Shown in pieces: positions 43,813-51,901 of a DNA stretch of 64,000 bases; position 1 is the first letter of the stretch, and each line of letters starts with the position of its first letter. Source of the DNA: Burkholderiaceae bacterium. Lineage in GTDB: Bacteria; Pseudomonadota; Gammaproteobacteria; Burkholderiales; Burkholderiaceae_C. A model generated the notes under the pieces. The model did not search any database and was not told the origin of the DNA. It was given only the letters and a program-made list of their open reading frames with translations. The stretch spans positions 310,001 through 374,000 of the forward strand of contig JACKLI010000001.1 of assembly GCA_024235995.1 (NCBI GenBank), in the 5' to 3' direction. The position numbers and the translations under genes were made by a program.

Positions 43813-44580
43813 TCAATTTGTTGCGTGCGCCCTGGGCCGGTGAGAAGCCACGCGCTTTCGAGCCGGTGCGGATGGCGCGGGCGGCGCTTGCAGCCATTGC
43901 CCGGCCGCCTGCGCGGTGCGGCCGATGTGCTGATCCATCAGGGACAGGGCTTTGGCGGTATCGTGCGCCAGGACGGCCTGCATCAGCGCACCATGCTCAT
44001 CGGCCGCGCGCCGGCGTGGTGGCAGGGCCGCCGAGCCGGGCCGGCGATCGAACAGGCGGGCACCGAGATAGCGCTCGGAGTGATCGGCCAGCTGGGTGCG
44101 CAGGCGCAACAGCCAGGGCGAGCCGCAGGCGGCCACCAGCGCGTCGTGAAATGCGCGGTGCTTGAGCTCCCAGCCCAGCGTCGCCTCGGTGTCGCGTGAA
44201 TCCGTGGGCAATGGCTCGCGAGCCAGACGGTGGTAGGCCGCCATGATGGCCGCTTCCCAGTCGGCGTCGCCGTTGGCGATGGCGTCGGTGAGAGCCATCG
44301 CCTCGATCCGCTGGCGCATGCTTGTGAGGTCTTTCAGCTCGCCCAGCGAAACCGGCGTGACCGAAAAGCCGCGCTGCCCCTCCGAGATCACGAAGCCTTC
44401 GCTGGCCAGGCGCAGCAAGGCTTCGCGCAGCGGGCTCAGCCCCAGTCCGTAGCACGCTTGCAGCTCGTTCATGCGCAGCCGCGCGCCGGGCTTGAAGCGC
44501 CCGGCGATCAGGTCGCCGCGCAGGTGCCGGTAGGCCGTCTCGGCCACCGTTCGATCGGCTGCGGGCACGCTGTTCGACAT
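43813..44580 (-). CDS. GntR-family regulator with FCD domain
   Basis: 255 residues. N-terminal winged helix (AETAYRHLRGDLIAGRFKPG, LRMNELQACYGLGLSPLREA, LLRLASEGFV) and an all-helical FCD ligand domain (~85-225) with conserved Asp/His positions (NGDADWEAAIMAAYHRLA, HRAFHDALVAAC, DHSERYLGARLF). It is divergent from the fumarylacetoacetate-hydrolase operon and presumably represses it through the 18-bp palindrome at 44655-44672. ATG 44580 is chosen, but in-frame starts upstream to 44622 are possible. The C-terminal ~20 residues are Pro/Arg-rich and unlike the family. Confidence 0.85.
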   Translation of the reverse strand: MSNSVPAADRTVAETAYRHLRGDLIAGRFKPGARLRMNELQACYGLGLSPLREALLRLASEGFVISEGQRGFSVTPVSLGELKDLTSMRQRIEAMALTDAIANGDADWEAAIMAAYHRLAREPLPTDSRDTEATLGWELKHRAFHDALVAACGSPWLLRLRTQLADHSERYLGARLFDRRPGSAALPPRRRAADEHGALMQAVLAHDTAKALSLMDQHIGRTAQAAGQWLQAPPAPSAPARKRVASHRPRAHATN

Positions 44581-44654
44581 ATCCCCAAGTCTCATCAGGC
44601 CGCCATTGTCTCGCATCGCCACCCATTGGGGGAATCACCAATGACAAAATCGGA

Positions 44655-44672
44655 TGAAATTTATAAATTTCA
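44655..44672. promoter_or_regulatory. Perfect 18-bp AT palindrome, probable GntR operator
   Basis: TGAAATTTATAAATTTCA is a perfect palindrome in the 115-base gap between the GntR gene and the fumarylacetoacetate-hydrolase gene, 24 bases upstream of the latter's start. GntR/FCD proteins bind short palindromes of this size. It also contains TATAAA/TTTATA, so it may overlap a -10 element. Confidence 0.65.
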
Positions 44673-44695
44673 ATCAAATCAATAAAGGAACGCCG

Positions 44696-45595
44696 ATGTC
44701 GTTTGCACTGGTCACCGTAGAGCACGCAGGGCGTCAGGTCGCCTGCATCGAGGTCGAGGGCCGCTACCACGCATTGGCCGATGCGCCCGCCGACCTGGCG
44801 CTGCCGCCCGATCTGATGGCCGTCATGGCGCAGTGGCCCACGGCCAGCGACCGGCTGGCGCGCTACGCCCAGCGGTGCGTGACGGGCGGCTGGGCGGCGT
44901 CGGAGGTCCGGCTTTCGACCCCGCTGCAGTTTCCGGGCAAGGTGCTGTGCGCGGGCGCCAACTACTACGACCACCTGGCGGAGATGGGCGTGCCGGACCT
45001 GCGCAAGCAGGCGCAACGGCTGTTCTTCTTCTTCAAGCCGCCACGCAACGCCCTGGTGGGGCCGGAGGCCGAGGTCGACATGCCGCTGGGCACCCGGATG
45101 TTCGACTGGGAGGTCGAGCTGGCCCTGGTGATCGGCCGGCGCAGCAGGCGTCTGACGCTGGACAACGCGCTCGATGCCGTGGCCGCGTACACGGTGGCCA
45201 TCGACCTGTCGGCGCGCGACCTCAACCAGGCGCCCGACACCTTCTACAAGCTCGACTGGGTGGCCGGCAAGGCGCAGGACCGCTGCTGCCCGCTCGGCCC
45301 GCGCCTGGTCCCCGCGGCCTTCATCGGCGACCCGCACGACCTGGCGCTGCAACTGAGCGTCAACGGCGAGCTGAAGCAGGACGCACGCACCTCGGGCATG
45401 GTGTTCGACATCCGCGAGCAGCTCGTCACGCTGTCCAACATCATGACGCTCGACCCGGGCGACGTGGTGCTGACCGGCACGCCCGCCGGCGTCGGCTTTC
45501 CCAAGCGCACCTTCCTCAAGCCGGGCGACCGGGTCGAGGCGCGCATCGAGCGCATCGGCGCGCTCGCCGTGACCATCGGGGAGGCACGGCCATGA
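44696..45595 (+). CDS. Fumarylacetoacetate hydrolase (FAH)-family protein
   Basis: 299 residues. The C-terminal FAH domain (~75-299) contains KVLCAGANYYDHLAEMGV, metal ligands in FDWEVELALVIGRRSRR, ARDLNQAPDTFYKLDWVAGK and the final VLTGTPAGVGFPKR. Members hydrolyse or decarboxylate beta-dicarbonyl acids, or act on 2-hydroxy-diene acids from aromatic degradation. The start is the ATG at 44696 behind AAAGGAACGCCG; the frame extends 14 codons upstream through the operator and is rejected. First gene of an operon with the next small protein (4-base overlap), an SDR remnant and a Bug protein. Confidence 0.9.
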   Translation: MSFALVTVEHAGRQVACIEVEGRYHALADAPADLALPPDLMAVMAQWPTASDRLARYAQRCVTGGWAASEVRLSTPLQFPGKVLCAGANYYDHLAEMGVPDLRKQAQRLFFFFKPPRNALVGPEAEVDMPLGTRMFDWEVELALVIGRRSRRLTLDNALDAVAAYTVAIDLSARDLNQAPDTFYKLDWVAGKAQDRCCPLGPRLVPAAFIGDPHDLALQLSVNGELKQDARTSGMVFDIREQLVTLSNIMTLDPGDVVLTGTPAGVGFPKRTFLKPGDRVEARIERIGALAVTIGEARP

Positions 45596-45924
45596 TCGTG
45601 CGCTGCGCCTATCTGGAGGGCCGCGTCGAGGCGGCAAACCTGGCTCGGTTCGACGACTTCATCGCGCGCGAGATCGTGCCGGTGATGAAGCGCTTTCCCG
45701 GCGTGCGTTCGGTGCGCGTGATGCGTGCGCTGAGCGTGGAGGACGACGGCCCGCTGCTGCACATGACGTTCGAGTCGGTCTACGACTCGGTGGAGGCGAT
45801 GAACCACGCCTTCGGCTTCCCGGTGCGGCAGGAACTGAAGGCGCGGATGAAGGAAATCCTGCCCCTGTTCACGGGGCGGCTCTTTCACATCACGCAAGAG
45901 CTGATTGCCGACGAGCCGGCTTGA
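45592..45924 (+). CDS. Small dimeric alpha/beta-barrel protein (EthD/Dabb-like)
   Basis: 110 residues with a ferredoxin-like pattern: MIVRCAYLEGRV, a helix around FDDFIAREIVPVMKRF, VRSVRVMRALSVEDDGPLLH, then MTFESVYDSVEAMNHAFGF and a C-terminal helix. The layout matches stress-response A/B barrel or EthD-type domains, which in catabolic operons often act as small monooxygenases, isomerases or accessory proteins. The exact role is unknown. It starts inside the stop of the FAH gene (ATGA), so it belongs to that pathway. Confidence 0.7.
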   Translation: MIVRCAYLEGRVEAANLARFDDFIAREIVPVMKRFPGVRSVRVMRALSVEDDGPLLHMTFESVYDSVEAMNHAFGFPVRQELKARMKEILPLFTGRLFHITQELIADEPA

Positions 45925-46010
45925 CCCTGCCGGATGGACGATTTCTCCCCCACGCGAAGGACGCCCCCCATGAACCGACGAAACCCCTTGCAACACCTGG
46001 GCCCTGCGCG

Positions 46011-46187
46011 ATGACGCAGCCCATCGCCTTTGTCACCGGCGGCGGCTCGGGCATCGGCGGCGCGCCGGCCGACCCGGCGCAGATCGCGCACGCCATCGCC
46101 TTCCTGGCCTCCCCCCACACCACCTTCATCACCGGCCAGACCCTCTTCGTCGACGGGGGCAAATCGCTCGGCAGCCTCGGACTGTGA
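46011..46187 (+). pseudogene. Short-chain dehydrogenase remnant with a large internal deletion
   Basis: The frame starts MTQPIAFVTGGGSGIGGA, the N-terminal cofactor loop of a short-chain dehydrogenase. It jumps directly to PADPAQIAHAIAFLASP and then TGQTLFVDGGKSLGSLGL, the C-terminal end of the same family. The ~180 residues between, including the YxxxK active site, are missing with no frame change. It is 58 residues instead of ~250, so it is not an enzyme. The original gene probably belonged to the FAH/Bug operon. Confidence 0.8.
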
Positions 46188-46198
46188 AAGGAACCTCC

Positions 46199-47194
46199 AT
46201 GCACTCGACCCACCCCACCCGCCGCCACCTGCTCGCGCTCGGCGCGGCCGCCTTCACCGCATCGTTTGCCGGCACCGCGCGCGCCCAGACGGGCTGGCCG
46301 GACAAGCCGATCAAGATCATCGTGGCCTACTCCGCCGGTGGTGACACCGACGTGCTCGCCCGCGTGTTCGGCAAGGAGCTCTCGGCACGCATCCACCAGC
46401 CCGTCCTGGTCGAAAACCGCACCGGCGCGAGCGGCATGATCGGGACCTCCCTGGTCGCGCACGCCCCACCCGACGGCTACACGCTGCTGCTGGCGCCCAA
46501 CACCGTGGCCATCACCCCGCTGGTGCTGAAGAACGCCAGCGGCGCCATGTACAACCCGGTGTCCGACCTCGCGCCCATCATCCAGCTCGGCAGCCAGTCC
46601 CTGTTCGTCGTGGTCAATGCGCAGACGGGCGTGCGCAGCGTGGACGAGCTCGTCGCCGCGGCCAAGGCCGGTCGCATCCAGTCGTACGCCAGCCCGGGCT
46701 ACGGCACGCCCATGCACATCCTGGCCGAGCTGTTCGCCAAGTCCGCCGGTGTGCAGCTCACGCAGGTGCCCTTCCAGGGCAGCGCACCGGCGGTGCCGGC
46801 GCTGGTCGGCGGCCAGGTGCCGATGATGTTCACCACGCTCGGCCCGGTGGACGGCTTCCTCCGCGAGGGCAAGCTGCGCGTGCTGGCGGTGGCCGACCCG
46901 AAGCGCTCGCCGCTGCGCCCCGACGTGCCGACGCTGACCGAACTGGGCTACAAGGGCGCCGAGGTCGGCGCCTGGCAGGCGATGATGGGGCCGGCCGGGC
47001 TGCCCGATGCGTTGGTGCGCGAGCTCAACAGGCATTTCAACGAGATCCTGCAAATGCCGTCGATCCGCGAGCGCATGACCGCGATGTTCGTGGTGCCGGC
47101 CGGCGGCGACGCCGCTTCCATGGGGCGCCTAGTGGCCGACGACTACCGGCGCTACGCCAGGATCGTCGACGAGTTCAAGATCCACGCGAGCTGA
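46199..47194 (+). CDS. Bug-family (TctC-like) periplasmic solute-binding protein
   Basis: 331 residues. Twin-Arg-like signal peptide (RRHLLALGAAAFTASFAGTA, cleaved near residue 31), then KPIKIIVAYSAGGDTDVLAR, LVENRTGASGMIGTSL, PPDGYTLLLAPN, the Bug ligand motifs. Third Bug protein in the window, last gene of the GntR-controlled operon and followed by a strong terminator. The ATG at 46199 is behind AAAGGAACCTCC, the same ribosome-site block as the FAH gene. It probably binds the acid that the FAH pathway consumes. Confidence 0.92.
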   Translation: MHSTHPTRRHLLALGAAAFTASFAGTARAQTGWPDKPIKIIVAYSAGGDTDVLARVFGKELSARIHQPVLVENRTGASGMIGTSLVAHAPPDGYTLLLAPNTVAITPLVLKNASGAMYNPVSDLAPIIQLGSQSLFVVVNAQTGVRSVDELVAAAKAGRIQSYASPGYGTPMHILAELFAKSAGVQLTQVPFQGSAPAVPALVGGQVPMMFTTLGPVDGFLREGKLRVLAVADPKRSPLRPDVPTLTELGYKGAEVGAWQAMMGPAGLPDALVRELNRHFNEILQMPSIRERMTAMFVVPAGGDAASMGRLVADDYRRYARIVDEFKIHAS

Positions 47195-47220
47195 AATTCT
47201 GCGCGCGCGGCGCGCACCCC

Positions 47221-47254
47221 ATCCCCGCGTGCCGGCCGGTGCGCGGGGATTTTT
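47221..47254 (+). terminator. Rho-independent terminator after the Bug gene
   Basis: ATCCCCGCG (47221-47229) and CGCGGGGAT (47242-47250) with a 12-base loop, followed by TTTTT. It ends the FAH/Bug operon just before recQ. Confidence 0.85.
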
Positions 47255-47294
47255 GTCGCACGGACGCCCGCGGCACTGCCGCACAATCGCCCCC

Positions 47295-49271
<1,977 letters not shown>

Positions 49272-49330
49272 GCGCCTGCCGGGCTGACGCGCCGGTTCGG
49301 ACACCCCGCCTGCCCACAGGCCGAATGGCA

Positions 49331-49364
49331 TGGGCCAAAATGGGCCCATAGGGTATATTGGCCT
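49331..49364. promoter_or_regulatory. Repeated TGGGCC/TTGGCC half-sites upstream of the Phd-like gene
   Basis: TGGGCC at 49331 and 49341 and TTGGCC at 49359, with GGCCAAAAT and ATATTGGCC (49333-49341, 49354-49362) forming a near-perfect inverted repeat around the palindrome ATGGGCCCAT. TATATT at 49354-49359 is a plausible -10 box. It fits autoregulation by a Phd/YefM antitoxin. Confidence 0.5.
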
Positions 49365-49388
49365 TTATTGGGTCTCCTGGAGCTTGTC

Positions 49389-49751
49389 ATGACCACCGCC
49401 TTGGCCGCATCCCCGTCCGCCGTGCAGGCCCTGCCGCGCACGCCCGCGTCCGACGTCAAGAAGCTGGGCTGGCGCGGCGTGATGCGCGCCGTGGGGCGCG
49501 AAGGCCGCGTGCTGGTCACCAACCACGACCAGCCCGAGGCCGTCATCCTGTCCCCCGACGAATACCAGCGCCTGGTGCAGGCCGCCGAAAGCGCCCAGGC
49601 GCGCCAGCAGGACGCCCTGCAGGCGCTGCGCCAGCGCTTCGACGAGCGCCTGGCCGCGCTGGCCGCCGACGACGCCGGCGCCCGCCTGCTCGCGGCGTTC
49701 GCCCAGCCGGCCACGCTGGACGGGCAGGTCAAGGCCGGCCAGACGCACTGA
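49389..49751 (+). CDS. Phd/YefM-like antitoxin, partner of a zeta-like kinase
   Basis: 120 residues. The central region SDVKKLGWRGVMRAVGREGR followed by VLVTNHDQPEAVILSPDEYQ has the Phd/YefM layout (helix, then the VLVTNHGKPVAVL-type strand pair and SPEEY helix). The C-terminal helix (~55-115, LVQAAESAQARQQDALQALR) is the likely toxin-binding part. The ATG at 49389 follows CTCCTGGAGCTTGTC. The next gene, a zeta-like P-loop protein, starts 74 bases on, with a dispersed repeat in the gap. Pairing is inferred from order and families. Confidence 0.72.
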   Translation: MTTALAASPSAVQALPRTPASDVKKLGWRGVMRAVGREGRVLVTNHDQPEAVILSPDEYQRLVQAAESAQARQQDALQALRQRFDERLAALAADDAGARLLAAFAQPATLDGQVKAGQTH

Positions 49752-49762
49752 CCGGCACCGGA

Positions 49763-49825
49763 TTGCTGCAATATTGATAGCTATCCGCACTTGTTCTGCG
49801 CGGGCTGCAGGCTGATTCGGCTCGA
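49763..49825 (+). repeat. Dispersed ~65-bp element, copy 9 (between antitoxin and zeta-like gene)
   Basis: TTGCTGCAATATTGATAGCT, ATCCGCACTTGTTCTGCGCG, GGCTGCAGGCTGATTCGGCT. It ends directly before the ATG of the zeta-like gene, so it forms that gene's entire translation-initiation region. No Shine-Dalgarno sequence is visible in it. Confidence 0.8.
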
Positions 49826-50470
49826 ATGTCCCACCCCGTCCTCTACGTGCTGGCCGGCGTCAACGGCGCCGGCAAAAGCTCGGTCGGCGGCCATCTGCTC
49901 ACCCGGGCCGGCCTGCCCTGGTTCAACCCCGACAGCTTCGCCCGCGAGCTGAGGGCCGCCACCGGCTGCGATCCGACCGCCGCCAACGCCGCCGCCTGGA
50001 CCGAGGGCATGCGCCGGCTGGACGCGGCCGTGCAGGCACGGCAGAGCTTTGCCTTCGAAACCACCCTGGGCGGCCGCAGCGTGCCCGCGCGCCTGCGGGC
50101 GGCCAGCCGCACGCACGAGGTGCTGGTGTGGTTCTGCGGGCTCGCTTCGCCCGAGCTGCACCTGGCGCGCGTGCGCCAGCGCGTGGCCGCCGGCGGCCAC
50201 GACATCCCCCAAGCCAAGATCCGCGAGCGCTGGCACGGCGCCATCGCCAACCTGATCGCCCTGCTGCCGCACCTGGCCGAGGTGCGCCTGTTCGACAACA
50301 GCGCCAGCGTGGCGCCGGGCCAGCCCGTGCCCGACCCACGGCCCGTGGCCGTCATTCAAAGGGGCCGGCTGGTGTGGCCGGCGGCCCATGACGCCGCGCA
50401 GCTGGCCCGCACGCCCGACTGGGCCAAGCCGGTGCTGGAGGCGGGGTTGGCGGCACGGGGCATGCCGTGA
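49826..50470 (+). CDS. Zeta-toxin-like P-loop kinase
   Basis: 214 residues. Walker A in VLAGVNGAGKSSVGG (~7-21), NPDSFARELR (the zeta catalytic Asp region), FAFETTLGGRSVPARLR (the FETT-L motif of zeta and UDP-GlcNAc kinases) and LASPELHLARVRQRVAAGGHDIP with the downstream Arg. Zeta toxins phosphorylate UDP-GlcNAc and block peptidoglycan synthesis. Chromosomal relatives may phosphorylate other targets. Antitoxin partners are usually epsilon; here a Phd/YefM-type gene lies upstream. No ribosome site is visible before the ATG. Confidence 0.8.
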   Translation: MSHPVLYVLAGVNGAGKSSVGGHLLTRAGLPWFNPDSFARELRAATGCDPTAANAAAWTEGMRRLDAAVQARQSFAFETTLGGRSVPARLRAASRTHEVLVWFCGLASPELHLARVRQRVAAGGHDIPQAKIRERWHGAIANLIALLPHLAEVRLFDNSASVAPGQPVPDPRPVAVIQRGRLVWPAAHDAAQLARTPDWAKPVLEAGLAARGMP

Positions 50471-50669
50471 ATGCGATGCTTTGCATGGCATGCCATGCGC
50501 ACTGGATTTGACAGCAACCGGCGCACGTCGGGCGTGGGCAGATCCGCTTTTTCGCCCAGCGCTCCGGTGATGCCAATGAGTGGGGCGGATGAACACTTTT
50601 CGTCTTCCCCGGTGCTGGCCGTCGAGTCGGTGCGAAAGCAACATTCCCAGGGGCCCCTGAATGCATTGG

Positions 50670-50698
50670 TTCACAACGGAGTAACCACAGCCTATGAT
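50670..50698 (+). promoter_or_regulatory. Sigma-70-type promoter of the glycine-rich protein gene
   Basis: TTCACA (50670-50675), 17-base spacer, TATGAT (50693-50698), each five of six matches to consensus. The expected start near 50705 leaves a ~48-base leader. The rest of 50471-50752 holds only chance frames and an AT-richer stretch. Confidence 0.6.
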
Positions 50699-50752
50699 GA
50701 CGTTGGTTACGCATCGACTTCGATCACCGTGGAACTTTGACGAGGGCACCCC

Positions 50753-51826
50753 ATGCAAGCAGCCTCCATGCGACCGATCGACCGCCACGCGCCCAGGCGC
50801 GGCGCCCCCAGAAGAAACGCCTTGCTTGCCGCGCTGCTGCTCGGCGGCCTGGCCGGGCCAGCCCTGGCGGCCGATTGCGTGAGCGGCACCGCCTACACCG
50901 CGGCTGCCGTCTGCACGGTGCCCGCCGGGATGAATTCGATGACGGTCACGGTCATTGGCGGTGGCGGCGGCTCCGGATTTTTGCCTGCCGGAGGCAACGC
51001 CGCCTCCGGCACCGGCACCCTGGCCGTGACGGCGGGCCATGTGTTGAACCTGGCCGTAGGCGGCGGTGGGGTGAGCGGAGCAATCGACACTGATCCCACC
51101 GGCGGCGGCGGCGGCGGCAGCAGCAGCATCGTCGATTCGACGGCCGGCGCCGTGCTGGTCGTGGCCGGCGGCGGTGGCGGCGGCGGATTGTTCGTGAATT
51201 CAGGCGGACGCGGAGGTGATGCCGGGGTCGGCACCGGCGGTGGGGCCGGCAGCCCCGGGCAGGCTGACGGTGACCAGGGCGGCGGCGGCGGCGGTGCGCT
51301 GTCGGGAGCTGGAGGCAGCGGCGGCGCAGGCAGCGGCGCGGGCGGTGCTGGCGGAAGCACCGGCAGCACCGCCGGCGCCAACGGGGTGGATTCCGGCGGT
51401 GGCGGCGGTGCCGGTGTGGGCGCGGCCGGCCCAGGCCCCGGCGGGGGGGCGGACGGTGGTTTCGCGGGGAGCGCCGGCGGCGGCGGCCAGGGTGGTTTCG
51501 ACGGCGGCGGCGGCGGCGGCGGCTATGGCGGCGGCGGCGGCGGCGCTGGATTGAGTGGCCTTGGCTCCGGCGGCGGTGGCGGCGGCGGCAGCAGCTTCGG
51601 CCCGTTCAGCGTGGTGTTCAGCGCCGTGTCCAGCGGCGCCGGCCTTGGGGGCGCGCCGTACATGGATGGCGCTGCCGGCTCGATCCTGCTGCAGTTCACC
51701 GCCACGCCGGTGGCGCCGGTGACGGCGGTGCCCACGCTGACGGAATGGGGCCAGATCGGCCTGGGCGCGCTGCTCGCCTTGGCGGCGGCAGCCGCTGGAC
51801 TGGGCTTGAAGCGGCGCCGGCCCTAG
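50753..51826 (+). CDS. Glycine-rich secreted protein with IPTL-CTERM sorting signal
   Basis: 357 residues. N-terminal signal region with a longer-than-usual basic stretch, then LLAALLLGGLAGPALA (cleavage near residue 40). A Cys pair (ADCVSG..AVCTV) opens the mature protein. Residues ~65-300 are a glycine-rich low-complexity domain (>50% Gly, mostly GGGG, GGAG, GGDAG). A short conserved-looking end FSAVSSGAGLGGAPYMDGAA precedes the sorting signal VPTLTEWGQIGLGALLALAA with a KRRRP tail: motif, membrane helix and basic end of the IPTL-CTERM type. It is probably exported and processed at the envelope. A sigma-70-type promoter precedes it. Confidence 0.82.
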   Translation: MQAASMRPIDRHAPRRGAPRRNALLAALLLGGLAGPALAADCVSGTAYTAAAVCTVPAGMNSMTVTVIGGGGGSGFLPAGGNAASGTGTLAVTAGHVLNLAVGGGGVSGAIDTDPTGGGGGGSSSIVDSTAGAVLVVAGGGGGGGLFVNSGGRGGDAGVGTGGGAGSPGQADGDQGGGGGGALSGAGGSGGAGSGAGGAGGSTGSTAGANGVDSGGGGGAGVGAAGPGPGGGADGGFAGSAGGGGQGGFDGGGGGGGYGGGGGGAGLSGLGSGGGGGGGSSFGPFSVVFSAVSSGAGLGGAPYMDGAAGSILLQFTATPVAPVTAVPTLTEWGQIGLGALLALAAAAAGLGLKRRRP

Positions 51827-51901
51827 GCGGGCGGGCGAGAGGGAAGCCTGCTCGGGGCATCCCTCGCCGCTTGAAGGACAGGCTTCACGCCATCGGCCCC
51901 G

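Noticed and set aside
44654..44695. 14-codon N-terminal extension of the FAH-family protein
   Set aside because: It covers the palindromic operator and lacks a ribosome site; ATG 44696 has AAAGGAA at the right distance.
50471..50740. 89-residue open frame before the glycine-rich gene
   Set aside because: Composition is not protein-like, no family or ribosome site, and the sigma-70-type promoter of the next gene lies inside it.
50893..51381. Proline-rich frame antisense to the glycine-rich gene
   Set aside because: Poly-Pro is simply the complement of Gly codons; the plus-strand frame has signal peptide and sorting motif.
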